From an uncultured Caulobacterales bacterium (GTDB taxonomy: Bacteria > Pseudomonadota > Alphaproteobacteria > Caulobacterales > Caulobacteraceae), in NCBI GenBank assembly GCA_903900155.1, contig CAIUMD010000017.1, positions 1 to 64,000 of the forward strand: DNA of 64,000 bases, given 5' to 3'. Shown piece after piece: positions 36,212 to 46,622 of the stretch. The position numbers were made by a program, and so were the translations under genes. Each line of letters opens with the position of its first letter. Position 1 is the stretch's first letter. The notes under the pieces are model-generated. The model worked only from the letters and a program-made list of their open reading frames with translations, searched no databases and had not been told where the DNA came from.

Positions 36212-38923
36212 ATGAACGCGCACACGACGCCTACGCCTGCAGCCCAGCTTGACCCCACCGGCGCGACGCCGGTGATGCAGCAGTTCTTCGAGATGAAGGC
36301 GCGCCAGCCCGATGCGTTGATCTTTTTCCGCATGGGCGATTTCTACGAGCTGTTCTTCGAGGACGCGTACAAGGCCGCCGCCGCCCTGGGCATCAGCCAG
36401 ACGTTCCGCGGCACGCATGCGGGCCAGCCGATCCCGATGGCGGGCGTGCCGCAGCACGCGGCGGAAGCCTATCTCTCCAAGCTGATCCGCATGGGCTTCA
36501 AGGTCGCCGTCTGCGAGCAGATGGAAGACCCGGCCGAGGCCAAGAAGCGCGGCTCCAAGTCCGTGGTCCGCCGCGACATTGTCCGCGTCGTGACGCCGGG
36601 TACGCTCACCGAGGACGGCCTGCTGGACGCCCGCGGCGCCAACCGCCTGGCCGCCGTCGCCATCCGCGCCGGCCAGGCCGCGGTGGCCTCGGTCGAGCTG
36701 TCGACCGGCGAGGTCGAGGTCTTCGCCCTGGCCAAGGAGGCCGTCGCCCCGATCCTGGCCGCCCTGGCCCCGTCCGAGACCCTGGTCGCCGACCGCCTGC
36801 TGTCCGACGACGCGCTCTCCCAGACCCTGAAGATCTGCGGCGGCCTGGTGCAGCCGATGCCCTCGGCCCTGTCCGAGCCGCAGGCTTCGGAAGCGCGGGT
36901 CAAGCGCCTCTACGGCGTCGAGACCCTGGATGGCTTCGGCGGGCTGACCCCGGCCGAGATCGGGGCCCTTGGCCTGATCGCCGCCCACCTGGAAATGACC
37001 CAGGCCGGCAAGCTGCCGGCGTTGCGGGCGCCGCGTCGCGCGGCCGACGCCGACGTCATGGCCATCGACCCGGCCACGCGCGGCAGCCTGGAGATCGATC
37101 GCACCCAGGGCGGCGACCGCAACGGCTCGCTGCTGGCCACCATCGACCGCACGGTCACGGCCGGCGGCGCCCGGATGCTGGCCTCGCGCCTGGCTCGTCC
37201 GCTGCTGGACGTCGCCGCCATCGACCAGCGCCTGGACGCGGTGGAGTGGTTCGTCGAGCACCGTCAGCTGCGCCAGCGCCTGCGCGAGGTGCTGAAGGGC
37301 GCCGGCGACATGGCTCGCGCCCTGTCGCGCCTGGCCCTGGGCCGGGGCGGTCCGCGCGACCTCGGCGCGCTGCGCGACACCCTGAAGGTCGGCGAGCGCC
37401 TGGCCGGCATGGCGGGCGGCTCGCCCGACCCGCTGTCGCCGCCGCCGTTCGAGCTGGAACACGCCTTCAAGGCCCTGACCCCGTCGCTGCACGAGGGCCT
37501 TTCGCAGTATCTGAACATCCTGGAGCAGGGCCTGGGCTCGGACCTGCCGGCCCTGGCCCGCGACGGCGGTTTCGTCGCCGCCGGCATCCGTCCCGAGCTG
37601 GACCAGGCGCGCGGCCTGCGCGACGACAGCCGCAAGGTCATCATCGCCCTGGAAGCCCAGTTGACCGCCGAGAGCGGCGTGCCGCTGAAGATCCGCCACA
37701 ACGGCGTGCTGGGCTATTTCGTCGAGGCCACGGCCGGCAAGGCCGACCCGCTGTTCCAGCCGCCGCTGAATGCTGTCTTCATCCACCGCCAGACCCTGGC
37801 CAACCAGGTGCGCTTCACCACGGTGGAGCTGGCCGACCTGGACGCCCGCATCGCCCAAGCGGCCGAGCGCGCCCTGGCCATGGAGGTCGCCGCCTTCGAA
37901 GACTGGCGCGAGCAGGCCCGCCTGCTGGCCGACGCCATCCAGATCGCCGCCGAGGCCCTGGCCCGCCTGGACGTCGCCTCCGCCCTGGCCGAATGGGCCG
38001 AGGACGCCGGCGCGGTGCGCCCGCTGGTCGACAAGTCCTACGCCTTCGACGCCAAGGGCGCCCGCCACCCGGTCGTGGAGGCCGCCGTCAAGCGCGCCGG
38101 CGATCCCTACACGCCCAACGATTGCTGCCTGGACGCCTCGGGCGAGACCGGCGCGCGGCTGTCGATCGTCACCGGCCCGAACATGGCCGGTAAGTCGACC
38201 TTCCTGCGCCAGAACGCCTTGCTGGCCATCCTGGCCCAGTCGGGCTGCTACGTGCCGGCCGCCAGCTTCCGCCTGGGTGTCGTCGACCGCCTGTTCAGCC
38301 GCGTCGGGGCCGGCGACGACCTGGCGCGCGGCCGCTCGACCTTCATGATGGAGATGGTCGAGACCGCCGCCATCCTGACCCAGGCCGGCCCGCGCTCGCT
38401 GGTCATCCTGGACGAGATCGGTCGCGGCACCGCCACCTATGACGGTCTGGCCATCGCCTGGGCCTGCGCCGAGGCCCTGCACGACACCAACAAGAGCCGC
38501 GCCCTGTTCGCCACGCACTATCACGAACTGGCGACGCTGGAGGAGCGGATGAGCTTCGTCTCCAACCTGTCCTTGCGGGCCAAGGAATGGAACGGCGATC
38601 TGGTCTTCCTGCACGAGGCCGCGCCGGGGCCGGCCGATCGATCTTACGGCGTGCAGGTGGCCAAGCTGGCCGGCGTGCCCGGTCCGGTCGTGGTCCGCGC
38701 CCGCGAGGTGCTGGATCGCCTGGAGAGCAAGGACCAGTCGCCGGCCAAGCTGGACGACCTGCCGCTGTTCGCCGTCAGCCAAGCGGTGGCTGTCGCTCAG
38801 GCGCCTGTCAAAGCGGCGCCGAGCGTTGTCGAGGATACGCTGTCGGACCTCGATGTTGACGGCATGAGTCCCCGCGAGGCCTTGGAAGCCCTCTATCGTC
38901 TTAAGGGTCTGCTCAAGACCTAG
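36212..38923 (+). CDS. mutS: MutS, DNA mismatch recognition ATPase
   Basis: A 903-residue mismatch repair protein. The mismatch-binding N-terminal domain shows FFRMGDFYELFFEDA, with the Phe-x-Glu motif that inserts at the mismatch. Core and clamp domains follow. The ATPase domain has Walker A GPNMAGKSTFLRQ at about residue 655, then ILDEIGRGTATYDG and ALFATHYHELA. It begins the alphaproteobacterial mutS-glnD pair; glnD starts 20 bases after its stop. Confidence 0.97.
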   Translation: MNAHTTPTPAAQLDPTGATPVMQQFFEMKARQPDALIFFRMGDFYELFFEDAYKAAAALGISQTFRGTHAGQPIPMAGVPQHAAEAYLSKLIRMGFKVAVCEQMEDPAEAKKRGSKSVVRRDIVRVVTPGTLTEDGLLDARGANRLAAVAIRAGQAAVASVELSTGEVEVFALAKEAVAPILAALAPSETLVADRLLSDDALSQTLKICGGLVQPMPSALSEPQASEARVKRLYGVETLDGFGGLTPAEIGALGLIAAHLEMTQAGKLPALRAPRRAADADVMAIDPATRGSLEIDRTQGGDRNGSLLATIDRTVTAGGARMLASRLARPLLDVAAIDQRLDAVEWFVEHRQLRQRLREVLKGAGDMARALSRLALGRGGPRDLGALRDTLKVGERLAGMAGGSPDPLSPPPFELEHAFKALTPSLHEGLSQYLNILEQGLGSDLPALARDGGFVAAGIRPELDQARGLRDDSRKVIIALEAQLTAESGVPLKIRHNGVLGYFVEATAGKADPLFQPPLNAVFIHRQTLANQVRFTTVELADLDARIAQAAERALAMEVAAFEDWREQARLLADAIQIAAEALARLDVASALAEWAEDAGAVRPLVDKSYAFDAKGARHPVVEAAVKRAGDPYTPNDCCLDASGETGARLSIVTGPNMAGKSTFLRQNALLAILAQSGCYVPAASFRLGVVDRLFSRVGAGDDLARGRSTFMMEMVETAAILTQAGPRSLVILDEIGRGTATYDGLAIAWACAEALHDTNKSRALFATHYHELATLEERMSFVSNLSLRAKEWNGDLVFLHEAAPGPADRSYGVQVAKLAGVPGPVVVRAREVLDRLESKDQSPAKLDDLPLFAVSQAVAVAQAPVKAAPSVVEDTLSDLDVDGMSPREALEALYRLKGLLKT

Positions 38924-38943
38924 CGCGTAACCATATAGATCAC

Positions 38944-41766
38944 ATGCCCCGTCGCCTCCGCCCCACCCGCCTGGAACACGTCGTCGACGGCCACGCCCTT
39001 CGGGCCCGCCTGTCGGCCGCCGCCCTGGATTCCATCGGCAACGAGGCCGAGCAGCGCTCGCGGGCCATCGAGATCCTGAAGCAGGCGCTGTTTCGCGGCC
39101 GGATGATCGCCAAGGAGCGGCTGGAGAACGGCGCCAGCGGCGTCGAGACGGCCCGCCTGCTCAGCGGGGTCACCGACGAGGTGATCACCGCCCTCTACGA
39201 CTTCACCACGGTGCACGTGTTCCGGGCCCGCAACCCGACCGAGGGCGAGCGCCTGTGCCTGCTGGCCGTCGGCGGCTATGGCCGGCGGACCCTGGCTCCG
39301 TTCTCGGACATCGATCTCCTCTTCCTGCGGCCCTACAAGCAGACGCCGCACGCCGAGAGCGTGATCGAGTACATGCTGTATGCGCTATGGGATCTGGGCT
39401 TCAAGGTCGGCCATGCCTCGCGGACGATCGAGGAGTGCGTGCGCCTCTCGAAGGAGGATTTCACGATCCGCACCTCGATCCTGGAGGCCCGCCGCCTGAC
39501 CGGCGACGAGCGCCTGGCCGAGGACCTCAAGAAGCGCTTCCGCGACGACGTCATGAAGGGCACCGGCGCCCAGTTCGTGGCCGCCAAGCTGAAGGAGCGC
39601 GACGACCGGCAGGCCCGCGCCGGGACCAGCCGCTACATGGTCGAGCCCAACGTCAAGGAAGGCAAGGGCGGCCTGCGCGACCTGCACACCCTGATGTGGA
39701 TCGCCGAATATCTGCACCCGGTCGACAAGCCCGAGGACGTCTTCAAGATGGACGTCTTCTCGGTCCGCGAGACCAAGGCCTTCATCCGCGCCTTCGATTT
39801 CCTGCACGCCGTGCGGGCCCACCTGCACTTCACGACCGGCCGGCCCGAAGAGCGCCTGACCTTCGACCTGCAGCCCGAGATCGCCCGCCGCATGGGTTAT
39901 GGCGACCGGGGCGACGCGCCGGCGGTCGAGCGGTTCATGCGCCGCTACTTCCTGATCGCCAAGGAGGTCGGGGCCCTGACCCGCGCCTTCTCGGCCAAGC
40001 TGGAAGCCGAGCACTTCAAGAACGAGCCCAAGGGCATTTCGCGGTTCCTGCCCGGCGTCCGGCCCAAGCGCAAGGCGCTGGAGGTCGACGGCTTCTTCGA
40101 GGACAACGGCCGCCTGAACATCGAGGGCCAGGAGGTCTTCGAGGCCGATCCGGTCAATCTGATCCGCCTGTTCAAGATCGCCGACGAGCGCGACTTCGAT
40201 CTGCACCCGGACGCCTTCACGGCGGTGACCCGCAGCCTGTCGCTGATCACCTCGCGCGTGCGCCGCGATCCCGACGCCTGCGGGACGTTCCTGGACCTCT
40301 TGGCGCGCGGCAAGCGCAGCTATCGCACCCTGACCCTGATGAACGACGCCGGGGTGCTGGGCCGCTTCGTGCCGGAGTTCGGCCGGGTCGTGGCCCAGAT
40401 GCAGTTCAACATGTACCACTCGTACACGGTGGACGAGCACACCCTGCGGGCCGTCGGCATCATCGGCGACATGGCCGCCGGGCGCCTGGTCGACGACCAC
40501 CCGCTGGCGGTGTCGATCATGCCGCTGATCGAGGATCGCGAGGCCCTGTTCCTGGCCATGCTGCTGCACGACACCGGCAAGGGCGGGGTGGGCGGCCAGG
40601 AGAAGGCGGGGGCCCGCAGCGCCCGCAGCGCCTGCGAGCGCCTGGGCGTCGACCGCAGCAAGGTCGAGCTGGTCGCCTGGCTGGTCGAGAACCATCTCGT
40701 GATGAGCGACTTCGCCCAGAAGCGCGACGTGTCCGATCCCGGCACGGTCGCGGCCTTCGCGCGGATCGTCGAGAACCCCGAGCGCCTGCGCCTGCTCTTG
40801 GTCATCACCGTCGCCGACATCCGCGCCGTGGGGCCGGGGGTGTGGAACGGCTGGAAGGGCCAGCTGCTGCGCGAGCTCTACAACGCCACCGAGGCGGTGT
40901 TCCGGGGCGGGCGCGGCAGCGACGCCGCCGCCAATGTCCAGCGCCACCAGGAGATCGCCGCCGAGACCGCGCGCGCCGCCTTGCTGGAGACCGATCCGGC
41001 CGCCATGGGCTGGGCGACGGCGATGGAGAACGCCTATTTCAGCGCCTTCAGTCAGGAGGACCTGTTCGAGCACGCCTCGCTGGCCCGCCGCGCGGCGATC
41101 CAGGGCGCCGCCGCCGCCGAGGGCCGGGTGCGCTCGGGCCAGAACGCGGCAGAGATCGTAGTCGCGGCCAAGGACCGTCGGGGCCTGTTCGCCGACCTGG
41201 CCTTGGCTATCTCGTCCCTGGGCGGCAATGTGGTCGGGGCGCGGGTGTTCACCTCCCGCCAGGGCCAGGCGCTGGACGTCTTCTATGTGCAGGACGTGAC
41301 TGGCGCGCCGTTCGGCTGCGAGAACCCCCGCGCCCTGCGCCGCCTGGCCGACGCGCTGGAAGCCGCCGGTCGGGGCGAGCCGCTGTCGGTCGAGCCGCGC
41401 CGGGGGGCCGAGCAGACCCGCGCCGCCGCCTTCGCCATCGCGCCGGCCGTGGTGGTCGACAACGAGGCCTCCAACGACGCCACGGTGGTCGAGGCCTCGG
41501 GCCGCGACCGTCCGGGCTTGCTGCACGCCCTGGCCAAGACCCTGGCCGAGAGCGGCCTTTCCATCCAGTCGGCCCATATCGACGGCTATGGCGAGCGGGC
41601 GGTCGACGCCTTCTACGTCCAGACGGCCGAGGGCGGGAAGGTCACCGAGACCCGCAAGGTGGGCGCCCTGAAGGCCGACCTGCTGGCGGCCCTGGAGCAG
41701 AACGAAGCCACGGCCCCGGCGGCGCGGGCGGGCCTGCGCAAGGCGCGGGCCAGCGTCGCGCGCTAA
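38944..41766 (+). CDS. glnD: GlnD, bifunctional PII uridylyltransferase/uridylyl-removing enzyme
   Basis: A 940-residue nitrogen sensor. It adds UMP to PII when glutamine is low and removes it when glutamine is high. The nucleotidyltransferase motif is GGYGRRTLAPFSDIDLLFL (about residue 100). The HD domain for uridylyl removal contains MLLHDTGKGG. Two ACT domains at the C-terminus bind glutamine (AKDRRGLFADLALAI and GRDRPGLLHALAKTL). All four domains are intact. It follows mutS closely. The usual next gene, murJ, is displaced by the protease-nuclease gene. Confidence 0.96.
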   Translation: MPRRLRPTRLEHVVDGHALRARLSAAALDSIGNEAEQRSRAIEILKQALFRGRMIAKERLENGASGVETARLLSGVTDEVITALYDFTTVHVFRARNPTEGERLCLLAVGGYGRRTLAPFSDIDLLFLRPYKQTPHAESVIEYMLYALWDLGFKVGHASRTIEECVRLSKEDFTIRTSILEARRLTGDERLAEDLKKRFRDDVMKGTGAQFVAAKLKERDDRQARAGTSRYMVEPNVKEGKGGLRDLHTLMWIAEYLHPVDKPEDVFKMDVFSVRETKAFIRAFDFLHAVRAHLHFTTGRPEERLTFDLQPEIARRMGYGDRGDAPAVERFMRRYFLIAKEVGALTRAFSAKLEAEHFKNEPKGISRFLPGVRPKRKALEVDGFFEDNGRLNIEGQEVFEADPVNLIRLFKIADERDFDLHPDAFTAVTRSLSLITSRVRRDPDACGTFLDLLARGKRSYRTLTLMNDAGVLGRFVPEFGRVVAQMQFNMYHSYTVDEHTLRAVGIIGDMAAGRLVDDHPLAVSIMPLIEDREALFLAMLLHDTGKGGVGGQEKAGARSARSACERLGVDRSKVELVAWLVENHLVMSDFAQKRDVSDPGTVAAFARIVENPERLRLLLVITVADIRAVGPGVWNGWKGQLLRELYNATEAVFRGGRGSDAAANVQRHQEIAAETARAALLETDPAAMGWATAMENAYFSAFSQEDLFEHASLARRAAIQGAAAAEGRVRSGQNAAEIVVAAKDRRGLFADLALAISSLGGNVVGARVFTSRQGQALDVFYVQDVTGAPFGCENPRALRRLADALEAAGRGEPLSVEPRRGAEQTRAAAFAIAPAVVVDNEASNDATVVEASGRDRPGLLHALAKTLAESGLSIQSAHIDGYGERAVDAFYVQTAEGGKVTETRKVGALKADLLAALEQNEATAPAARAGLRKARASVAR

Positions 41767-41870
41767 GGCGCCCTTACTGGTTGTGTTTTTGCGATCTTAA
41801 CGCCAGGATCGTCACAGGCGTGTCGTGCAGACCGTTCAAGGTCTGTCCGGCCATAAGCTCGGGGAGCGCC

Positions 41871-43820
41871 GTGACGGACACCGATCGCGTAACCGGACCT
41901 CGCCGCGACATCGTCGCCACCGACTCGTCAGCCCTCTCGGAGGCGGTCGCCAAGGCCGTCGACAAGACCCCATTCTACGTGCCGGCCGCCAAGCGCGCGG
42001 AGCGGGCGTCGGCGGCGCGGTCCGACCGACGCTTCCTGACGCGCAAGACGCTGATCGAGTCGAGCGCGGCCGACCCCAACGGCTTCGAGCGGATCATCGG
42101 CGCCAGCGACCTGTTGTCGATCAACTTCCTGGATCGCGGGCGACGCGCCGCCGCGGCGGTCTGCCGGATCAAGGTCCCGGCCGACGGCGGGCCCTGGTAC
42201 GGCACCGGCTTCCTGGTCGGGCCGCGCCTGCTGCTGACCAATCATCACGTGCTGGGCAATCCCGATGAGGCCAGCCAGGCCGACGCGCAATTTGCCTATG
42301 AGCACGACCTGGACGGCGCCCTGCAGGATCCCGTGCGGTTCAACCTCGCGCCGCATGAGGTGTTCTACACCAACGCCGAACTGGACTTCACCTTCGTCGC
42401 CGTGACGCCGCTGTCGGACAACAACGTGCCTTTGACGCGCTTTGGCCGGCTGCCGCTGCTGCCGATCTCGGGCAAGGCGGTCGAGGGCGAATGGGTGTCG
42501 ATCATCCAGCATCCCGGCGGCGAGCCCAAGCAGATCGCCATCCATGCCAGCCAGGTTCTGGCGCTGGATCCGGCGGTCGCCGCCGGCGTCGACCTGAACG
42601 CCTTCATCCACTACTCGACCGACACCGAGCCGGGCTCGTCCGGCGCGCCGGTCATGAACGACCAGTGGCAGGTGCTGGCCCTGCATCACAAGGCCGTGCC
42701 GGATCCGGCCTATCCGCCCGCGCCGGGCGTCAAGCCCGTCTTCATCGCCAACGAGGGCGTGCGCGTCAGCGCGATCTTCAGCCACCTTGAGGCCAACCGC
42801 TTCCAGACGCCCCAGGCCGGCGTCGTGCTGAATCGCCTGGAAGGCACGCTGGGCCTGTCGCCGATGTCCAGGGGCCCCGGCGAGAGCGCGGCCCTGCTCG
42901 AGGCGGACCGATCGCCCTTGCCGGTCACGCGCTGGGCCGATGTGAGCGGCTACGACCGCGACTTCCTCAGCGTGCGTATCGACCTGGATCAGGTGATCGC
43001 GCCGATGCGGGCCCTGGACCGCGTCGCGCCGCTGCTGGATGGCGGCGAGATCCTCAAATACAGCCACTATTCGGCGGTGATCCACAAGCAGCGCAAGTTC
43101 CCGCTGCTGACCGCCGTCAATGTGGACGGCGCGCGACTGATTCATCCGGGCGAGCGCAAGAACACCTGGCGGCGCGACGCGCGGATCGCCGACGAATACC
43201 AGCCGGCCGGCAATTTCTACGAGAAGAACAAGGGCACGGATCCGGTTCAGTTCAGCCGCGGCCACCAGGTGCGTCTGCTCGACCCCTGCTGGGGCGCCGA
43301 CAAGGCCGAGGCGGCGGCCAATGCCGAGGAGACCTTCCACTACACCAACGCCGCGCCGCAGGTTCAGGGCTACAACGACGTCGACTGGGGCAATCTCGAG
43401 GACTATCTGCTCAACAAGGCCCAGTTGACCGAGCAGCGGCTGACCATCTTCACCGGCCCGATCTACCGCGACGACGACCCTTGGTATGGTCACGACCGCG
43501 AGGACGGGCCCTGGCGCATCCCGCTGTCGTTCTGGAAGATCGCGGTGCTGCAGAAGACCGCCACCGTGGCCAAGGCGGCGGCCTTCATCGTCGGCCAGAC
43601 CCAGTACGTGCAGGCCCTGTACGAGGCCAAGGTCTTTTCGGGGCTCAAGCCCTACACCCTGGACGAGATGCGCAGCCGCAATATCCAGACCACCGTGGCG
43701 GCGATCCAGGCCGAGACCGGGCTGGACTTCTCGGACTTGCGGGCCATCGACGCCCAGGGATCGCTGGAGTCGACACGGCAGACGCGCTGGATCCGCGACG
43801 TCGACGAGATCGCGATCTAG
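41871..43820 (+). CDS. Trypsin-like serine protease fused to a NUC-family (DNA/RNA non-specific) endonuclease
   Basis: A 649-residue two-domain protein starting with GTG at 41871 (GGGGAG ribosome site). Residues 1-90 are a polar, unassigned region. Residues about 93-305 are a V8/trypsin-like protease with a complete triad: His126 in LLTNHHVLG, Asp172 in ELDFTF and Ser257 in EPGSSGAPV. Residues about 360-645 are a NUC nuclease: SRGH with His465, then Asn493 (YTNAAPQ), Asn502 and Glu510 (LEDYL). Serratia nuclease has DRGH; here it is SRGH. No signal peptide or TM helix is seen, so it should be cytoplasmic, where an active nuclease would be toxic. An inducible, autoprocessed effector is one reading. 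It lies between glnD and murJ. Confidence 0.88.
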   Translation: MTDTDRVTGPRRDIVATDSSALSEAVAKAVDKTPFYVPAAKRAERASAARSDRRFLTRKTLIESSAADPNGFERIIGASDLLSINFLDRGRRAAAAVCRIKVPADGGPWYGTGFLVGPRLLLTNHHVLGNPDEASQADAQFAYEHDLDGALQDPVRFNLAPHEVFYTNAELDFTFVAVTPLSDNNVPLTRFGRLPLLPISGKAVEGEWVSIIQHPGGEPKQIAIHASQVLALDPAVAAGVDLNAFIHYSTDTEPGSSGAPVMNDQWQVLALHHKAVPDPAYPPAPGVKPVFIANEGVRVSAIFSHLEANRFQTPQAGVVLNRLEGTLGLSPMSRGPGESAALLEADRSPLPVTRWADVSGYDRDFLSVRIDLDQVIAPMRALDRVAPLLDGGEILKYSHYSAVIHKQRKFPLLTAVNVDGARLIHPGERKNTWRRDARIADEYQPAGNFYEKNKGTDPVQFSRGHQVRLLDPCWGADKAEAAANAEETFHYTNAAPQVQGYNDVDWGNLEDYLLNKAQLTEQRLTIFTGPIYRDDDPWYGHDREDGPWRIPLSFWKIAVLQKTATVAKAAAFIVGQTQYVQALYEAKVFSGLKPYTLDEMRSRNIQTTVAAIQAETGLDFSDLRAIDAQGSLESTRQTRWIRDVDEIAI

Positions 43821-43865
43821 CGGGCGGCTCTTGACGCTTCTTCGGCGCCGTCACAGAAGCCGGGG

Positions 43866-45503
43866 GTGACCGACACCGTCCCTCCCGCCTCCGCCGAACA
43901 ATCGCAGTCCGAACCCAAGAAGGGCGGCGGACTGCTCAAGTCGTCGGCCATCTATTCGGGCCTGACCCTGGTCAGCCGGTTCATGGGGTTCGCGCGGGAC
44001 CTGGCGGTCTCCTACCGCATGGGGGCCAGCGCCACCCCGGCCGCCGACGCCTATAACGCGGCCCTGGCCTTCCCGAACCTGTTTCGCCGGTTCTTCGCCG
44101 AGGGCGCCTTCGCGGCGGCCTTCGTGCCGGCCTACGCCAAGTCGCTGCAGCGCGACGGCGAGGAGAAGGCCGACATCCTGGCGGCCGACGCCATGGCCAC
44201 CCTGGCGGCCTCGACCATCGTCATCACCGTGATCTGCCAGCTGGCCATGCCGTGGTTGATGATGCTGATCAGCCCGGGTTTCGGCTGGGGCACCGAGAAG
44301 TACAAGCTGGCGGTGCTGCTGACCCAGATCACCATGCCGTACCTGCCGTGCATGGCCATCGTCGCCCACCTGTCGGGCGTGCTGAACGCCCGCGACCGCT
44401 TCATCCTGTCGGCCGGCGCGCCGATCCTGCTGAACATCTCGACCCTGATCTTCATCCTGCCCCAGACCTCGGCGGTGGGCGCGGCGACCTGGGGCTCGAT
44501 CGGCGTCGTGGTGGCGGGCGTGGCGCAAGCCGCGCTGCTGACCTGGGGCGTCAACAAGTCGGGGGCCAAGGTCCACTGGCGGCTGCCGCGCCTGACCCCC
44601 AAAGTGCGCGAGCTGATCGGCAAGGCCATTCCCGGCGCCCTGGCGGCCAGCGCCACCCAGGTCAACATCTTCATCTCCGGCAACCTGGCCAGCCACGTTC
44701 CGGGCGGCCGCACCTGGCTGGCCACCGCCGACCGTCTCTACCAGCTGCCCCTGGGTCTAGTCGGCGTGGCCATCGGGGTCGCCCTGCTGCCGCGCCTGTC
44801 GCGCGCCGTGCACTCGGGCGACAAGGACGACGCCCAGAGCGCCATGGACCAGGGCGTGACCCTGGCCATGGCCCTGACGCTTCCCGCCGCGGCGGCGTTG
44901 GTCGCCATGCCCGGCTTCCTGTCGGACGGCCTCTATACCCGCGGCCAGTTCACCGCCTTCGACGCTGGCCAGACGGCGGCGGCGCTGTTCTTCTACGGCC
45001 TGGGCACCCCCGCCTTCGTGCTGCAGCAGCTGTATTCGCGGGCCTTCTTCGCGCGCGGCGACACCAAGAGCCCCATGCGCTTCGCCCTGATCTCGGTGGC
45101 GGTGAACATCGCCTTCGGCGTGGCCCTGTTCCAGCTGATCGGGGTCAAGGGCATCGCGGCGGCGACCGCCATCGCCTCGTGGATCAATGTCGGCCAGATG
45201 GCCTGGGGCCTGTCGCGCAAGAAGGACTACAGCCCGACCGGCCAGACCTGGTCGCGCCTGACCCGGATTCTGCTGGCCAGCTTAGGCATGGGCCTGTTGA
45301 TGGCCGCCGCCTCGCACTATCGCCACCTGATCGAGGCCCCGCTACGCGGCATCGGCCTGACCGGCCACGCGATCGGCGCCAAGGAGTTCGCCCTGGCGCT
45401 TACGTGCCTCGCCGGCGCCCTAGTCTATCCGCCGCTGCTCTTCCTGTTCGGCGGGGTCAAGCCGTCCGAGCTGAAGGCGGCTCTGCGGCGGGGCAAGGCC
45501 TGA
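43866..45503 (+). CDS. murJ: MurJ (MviN), lipid II flippase
   Basis: A 545-residue inner-membrane protein of the MOP superfamily with about 14 helices. It flips lipid II to the periplasm for peptidoglycan synthesis. SRFMGFARDLAVSYRMGAS and FPNLFRRFFAEGAFAAAFV near the N-terminus are typical and carry essential arginines. The start codon is GTG at 43866, preceded by a short polar tail. It follows the protease-nuclease gene by 45 bases and precedes trpS. Confidence 0.95.
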   Translation: MTDTVPPASAEQSQSEPKKGGGLLKSSAIYSGLTLVSRFMGFARDLAVSYRMGASATPAADAYNAALAFPNLFRRFFAEGAFAAAFVPAYAKSLQRDGEEKADILAADAMATLAASTIVITVICQLAMPWLMMLISPGFGWGTEKYKLAVLLTQITMPYLPCMAIVAHLSGVLNARDRFILSAGAPILLNISTLIFILPQTSAVGAATWGSIGVVVAGVAQAALLTWGVNKSGAKVHWRLPRLTPKVRELIGKAIPGALAASATQVNIFISGNLASHVPGGRTWLATADRLYQLPLGLVGVAIGVALLPRLSRAVHSGDKDDAQSAMDQGVTLAMALTLPAAAALVAMPGFLSDGLYTRGQFTAFDAGQTAAALFFYGLGTPAFVLQQLYSRAFFARGDTKSPMRFALISVAVNIAFGVALFQLIGVKGIAAATAIASWINVGQMAWGLSRKKDYSPTGQTWSRLTRILLASLGMGLLMAAASHYRHLIEAPLRGIGLTGHAIGAKEFALALTCLAGALVYPPLLFLFGGVKPSELKAALRRGKA

Positions 45504-45544
45504 TCGGTCTTGCCCTGGTCGGGTCGCGGCGCTAACCAGCGCCC

Positions 45545-46591
45545 ATGACCGATCAAGCTGAAAAGCCTCCCGTTGGCGTCTATTCGGGCCCGTCGCGCGT
45601 GCTCTCGGGCGTCCAGCCCTCGGGCGCCCTGCACCTGGGCAACTATCTCGGCGCGCTGGTGAAGTTCACCCGCCTGCAGCACGAGATCGACACCTTCATC
45701 TTCGTGGCCGATCTGCACGCCATCACCGTGTGGCAGGACCCGGCGGCCCTGGCCCAGCAGACCCGCGAGATCGCGGCCGCCTATATCGCCTCGGGCCTGG
45801 ACCCGGACAAGGCGACGATCTTCCCGCAATCGGCGGTGCGCGAGCACGCCGAGCTGTCCTGGATCTTCAACTGCGTCGCCCGCCTCGGCTGGCTGGACCG
45901 CATGACCCAGTTCAAGGAGAAGAGCGGCAAGCACAAGGAGCGCAGCTCGGTGGGCCTCTACACCTATCCGGTGCTGCAGGCGGCCGACATCCTGGTCTAC
46001 AAGGCCACCCACGTGCCGGTGGGTGAGGACCAGAAGCAGCACCTGGAACTGACCCGCGACATCGCCGGCAAGTTCAACCACGACTTCAACGCGCCGGGTT
46101 TCTTCCCCATTCCGGACCCGCTGATCCAGGGTCCGGGCGCACGGGTCATGAGCCTGCGTGACGGCTCGGCCAAGATGAGCAAGTCCGATCCGTCGGACTA
46201 TTCGCGCATCAACCTGACCGACACCGCCGACGACATCGCCGCCAAGGTCAAGAAGGCCCGCACCGACCCGGAACCGCTGCCGGAAACGCTGGAGGAGCTG
46301 GCCGCCCGCGCCGAGGCCGACAACCTGGTCGGCATCTTCGCGGCCCTGGCCGGCAAGGCCAAGGCCGAGGTGCTGGCCGACTATGCCGGCAAGGGCTTCG
46401 GGACCTTCAAGCCGGCCCTGGCCGAGCTGGCGGTCGAGACCCTGGCCCCGGTCGGCGAGCGCATGCGCGGCCTGCTGGGCGATCCGGCGGTGCTGGACGC
46501 CATCCTGGCCAAGGGCGCGGAGAAGGCCCGCGAAGCCGCCGCCCCGACCCTGGCCGAGGTCAAGAAGCTGGTCGGCTTCTGGGGGGCTTGA
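45545..46591 (+). CDS. trpS: Tryptophanyl-tRNA synthetase
   Basis: A 348-residue class I synthetase that charges tRNA-Trp. The HIGH-equivalent is in [13 protein letters not shown] and the KMSKS loop is [10 protein letters not shown]. Length is normal. It sits 41 bases after murJ and 31 bases before the universal-stress gene, as in many alphaproteobacteria. Confidence 0.97.
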   Translation: MTDQAEKPPVGVYSGPSRVLSGVQPSGALHLGNYLGALVKFTRLQHEIDTFIFVADLHAITVWQDPAALAQQTREIAAAYIASGLDPDKATIFPQSAVREHAELSWIFNCVARLGWLDRMTQFKEKSGKHKERSSVGLYTYPVLQAADILVYKATHVPVGEDQKQHLELTRDIAGKFNHDFNAPGFFPIPDPLIQGPGARVMSLRDGSAKMSKSDPSDYSRINLTDTADDIAAKVKKARTDPEPLPETLEELAARAEADNLVGIFAALAGKAKAEVLADYAGKGFGTFKPALAELAVETLAPVGERMRGLLGDPAVLDAILAKGAEKAREAAAPTLAEVKKLVGFWGA

Positions 46592-46622
46592 GGTTCACGG
46601 TGAAGCGGCGTCTTGTCGGCTC

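Noticed and set aside
35804..38782. A 992-residue open frame antisense to mutS
   Set aside because: It is a by-product of GC-rich codon usage on the opposite strand; composition is rich in Gly, Arg, Gln and His with no domain, while mutS on the plus strand is complete.
41828..41845. CAGACC-GTTCAA-GGTCTG dyad before the protease-nuclease gene as an operator
   Set aside because: Only six base pairs, common by chance at this GC content; not enough to claim a regulatory site.
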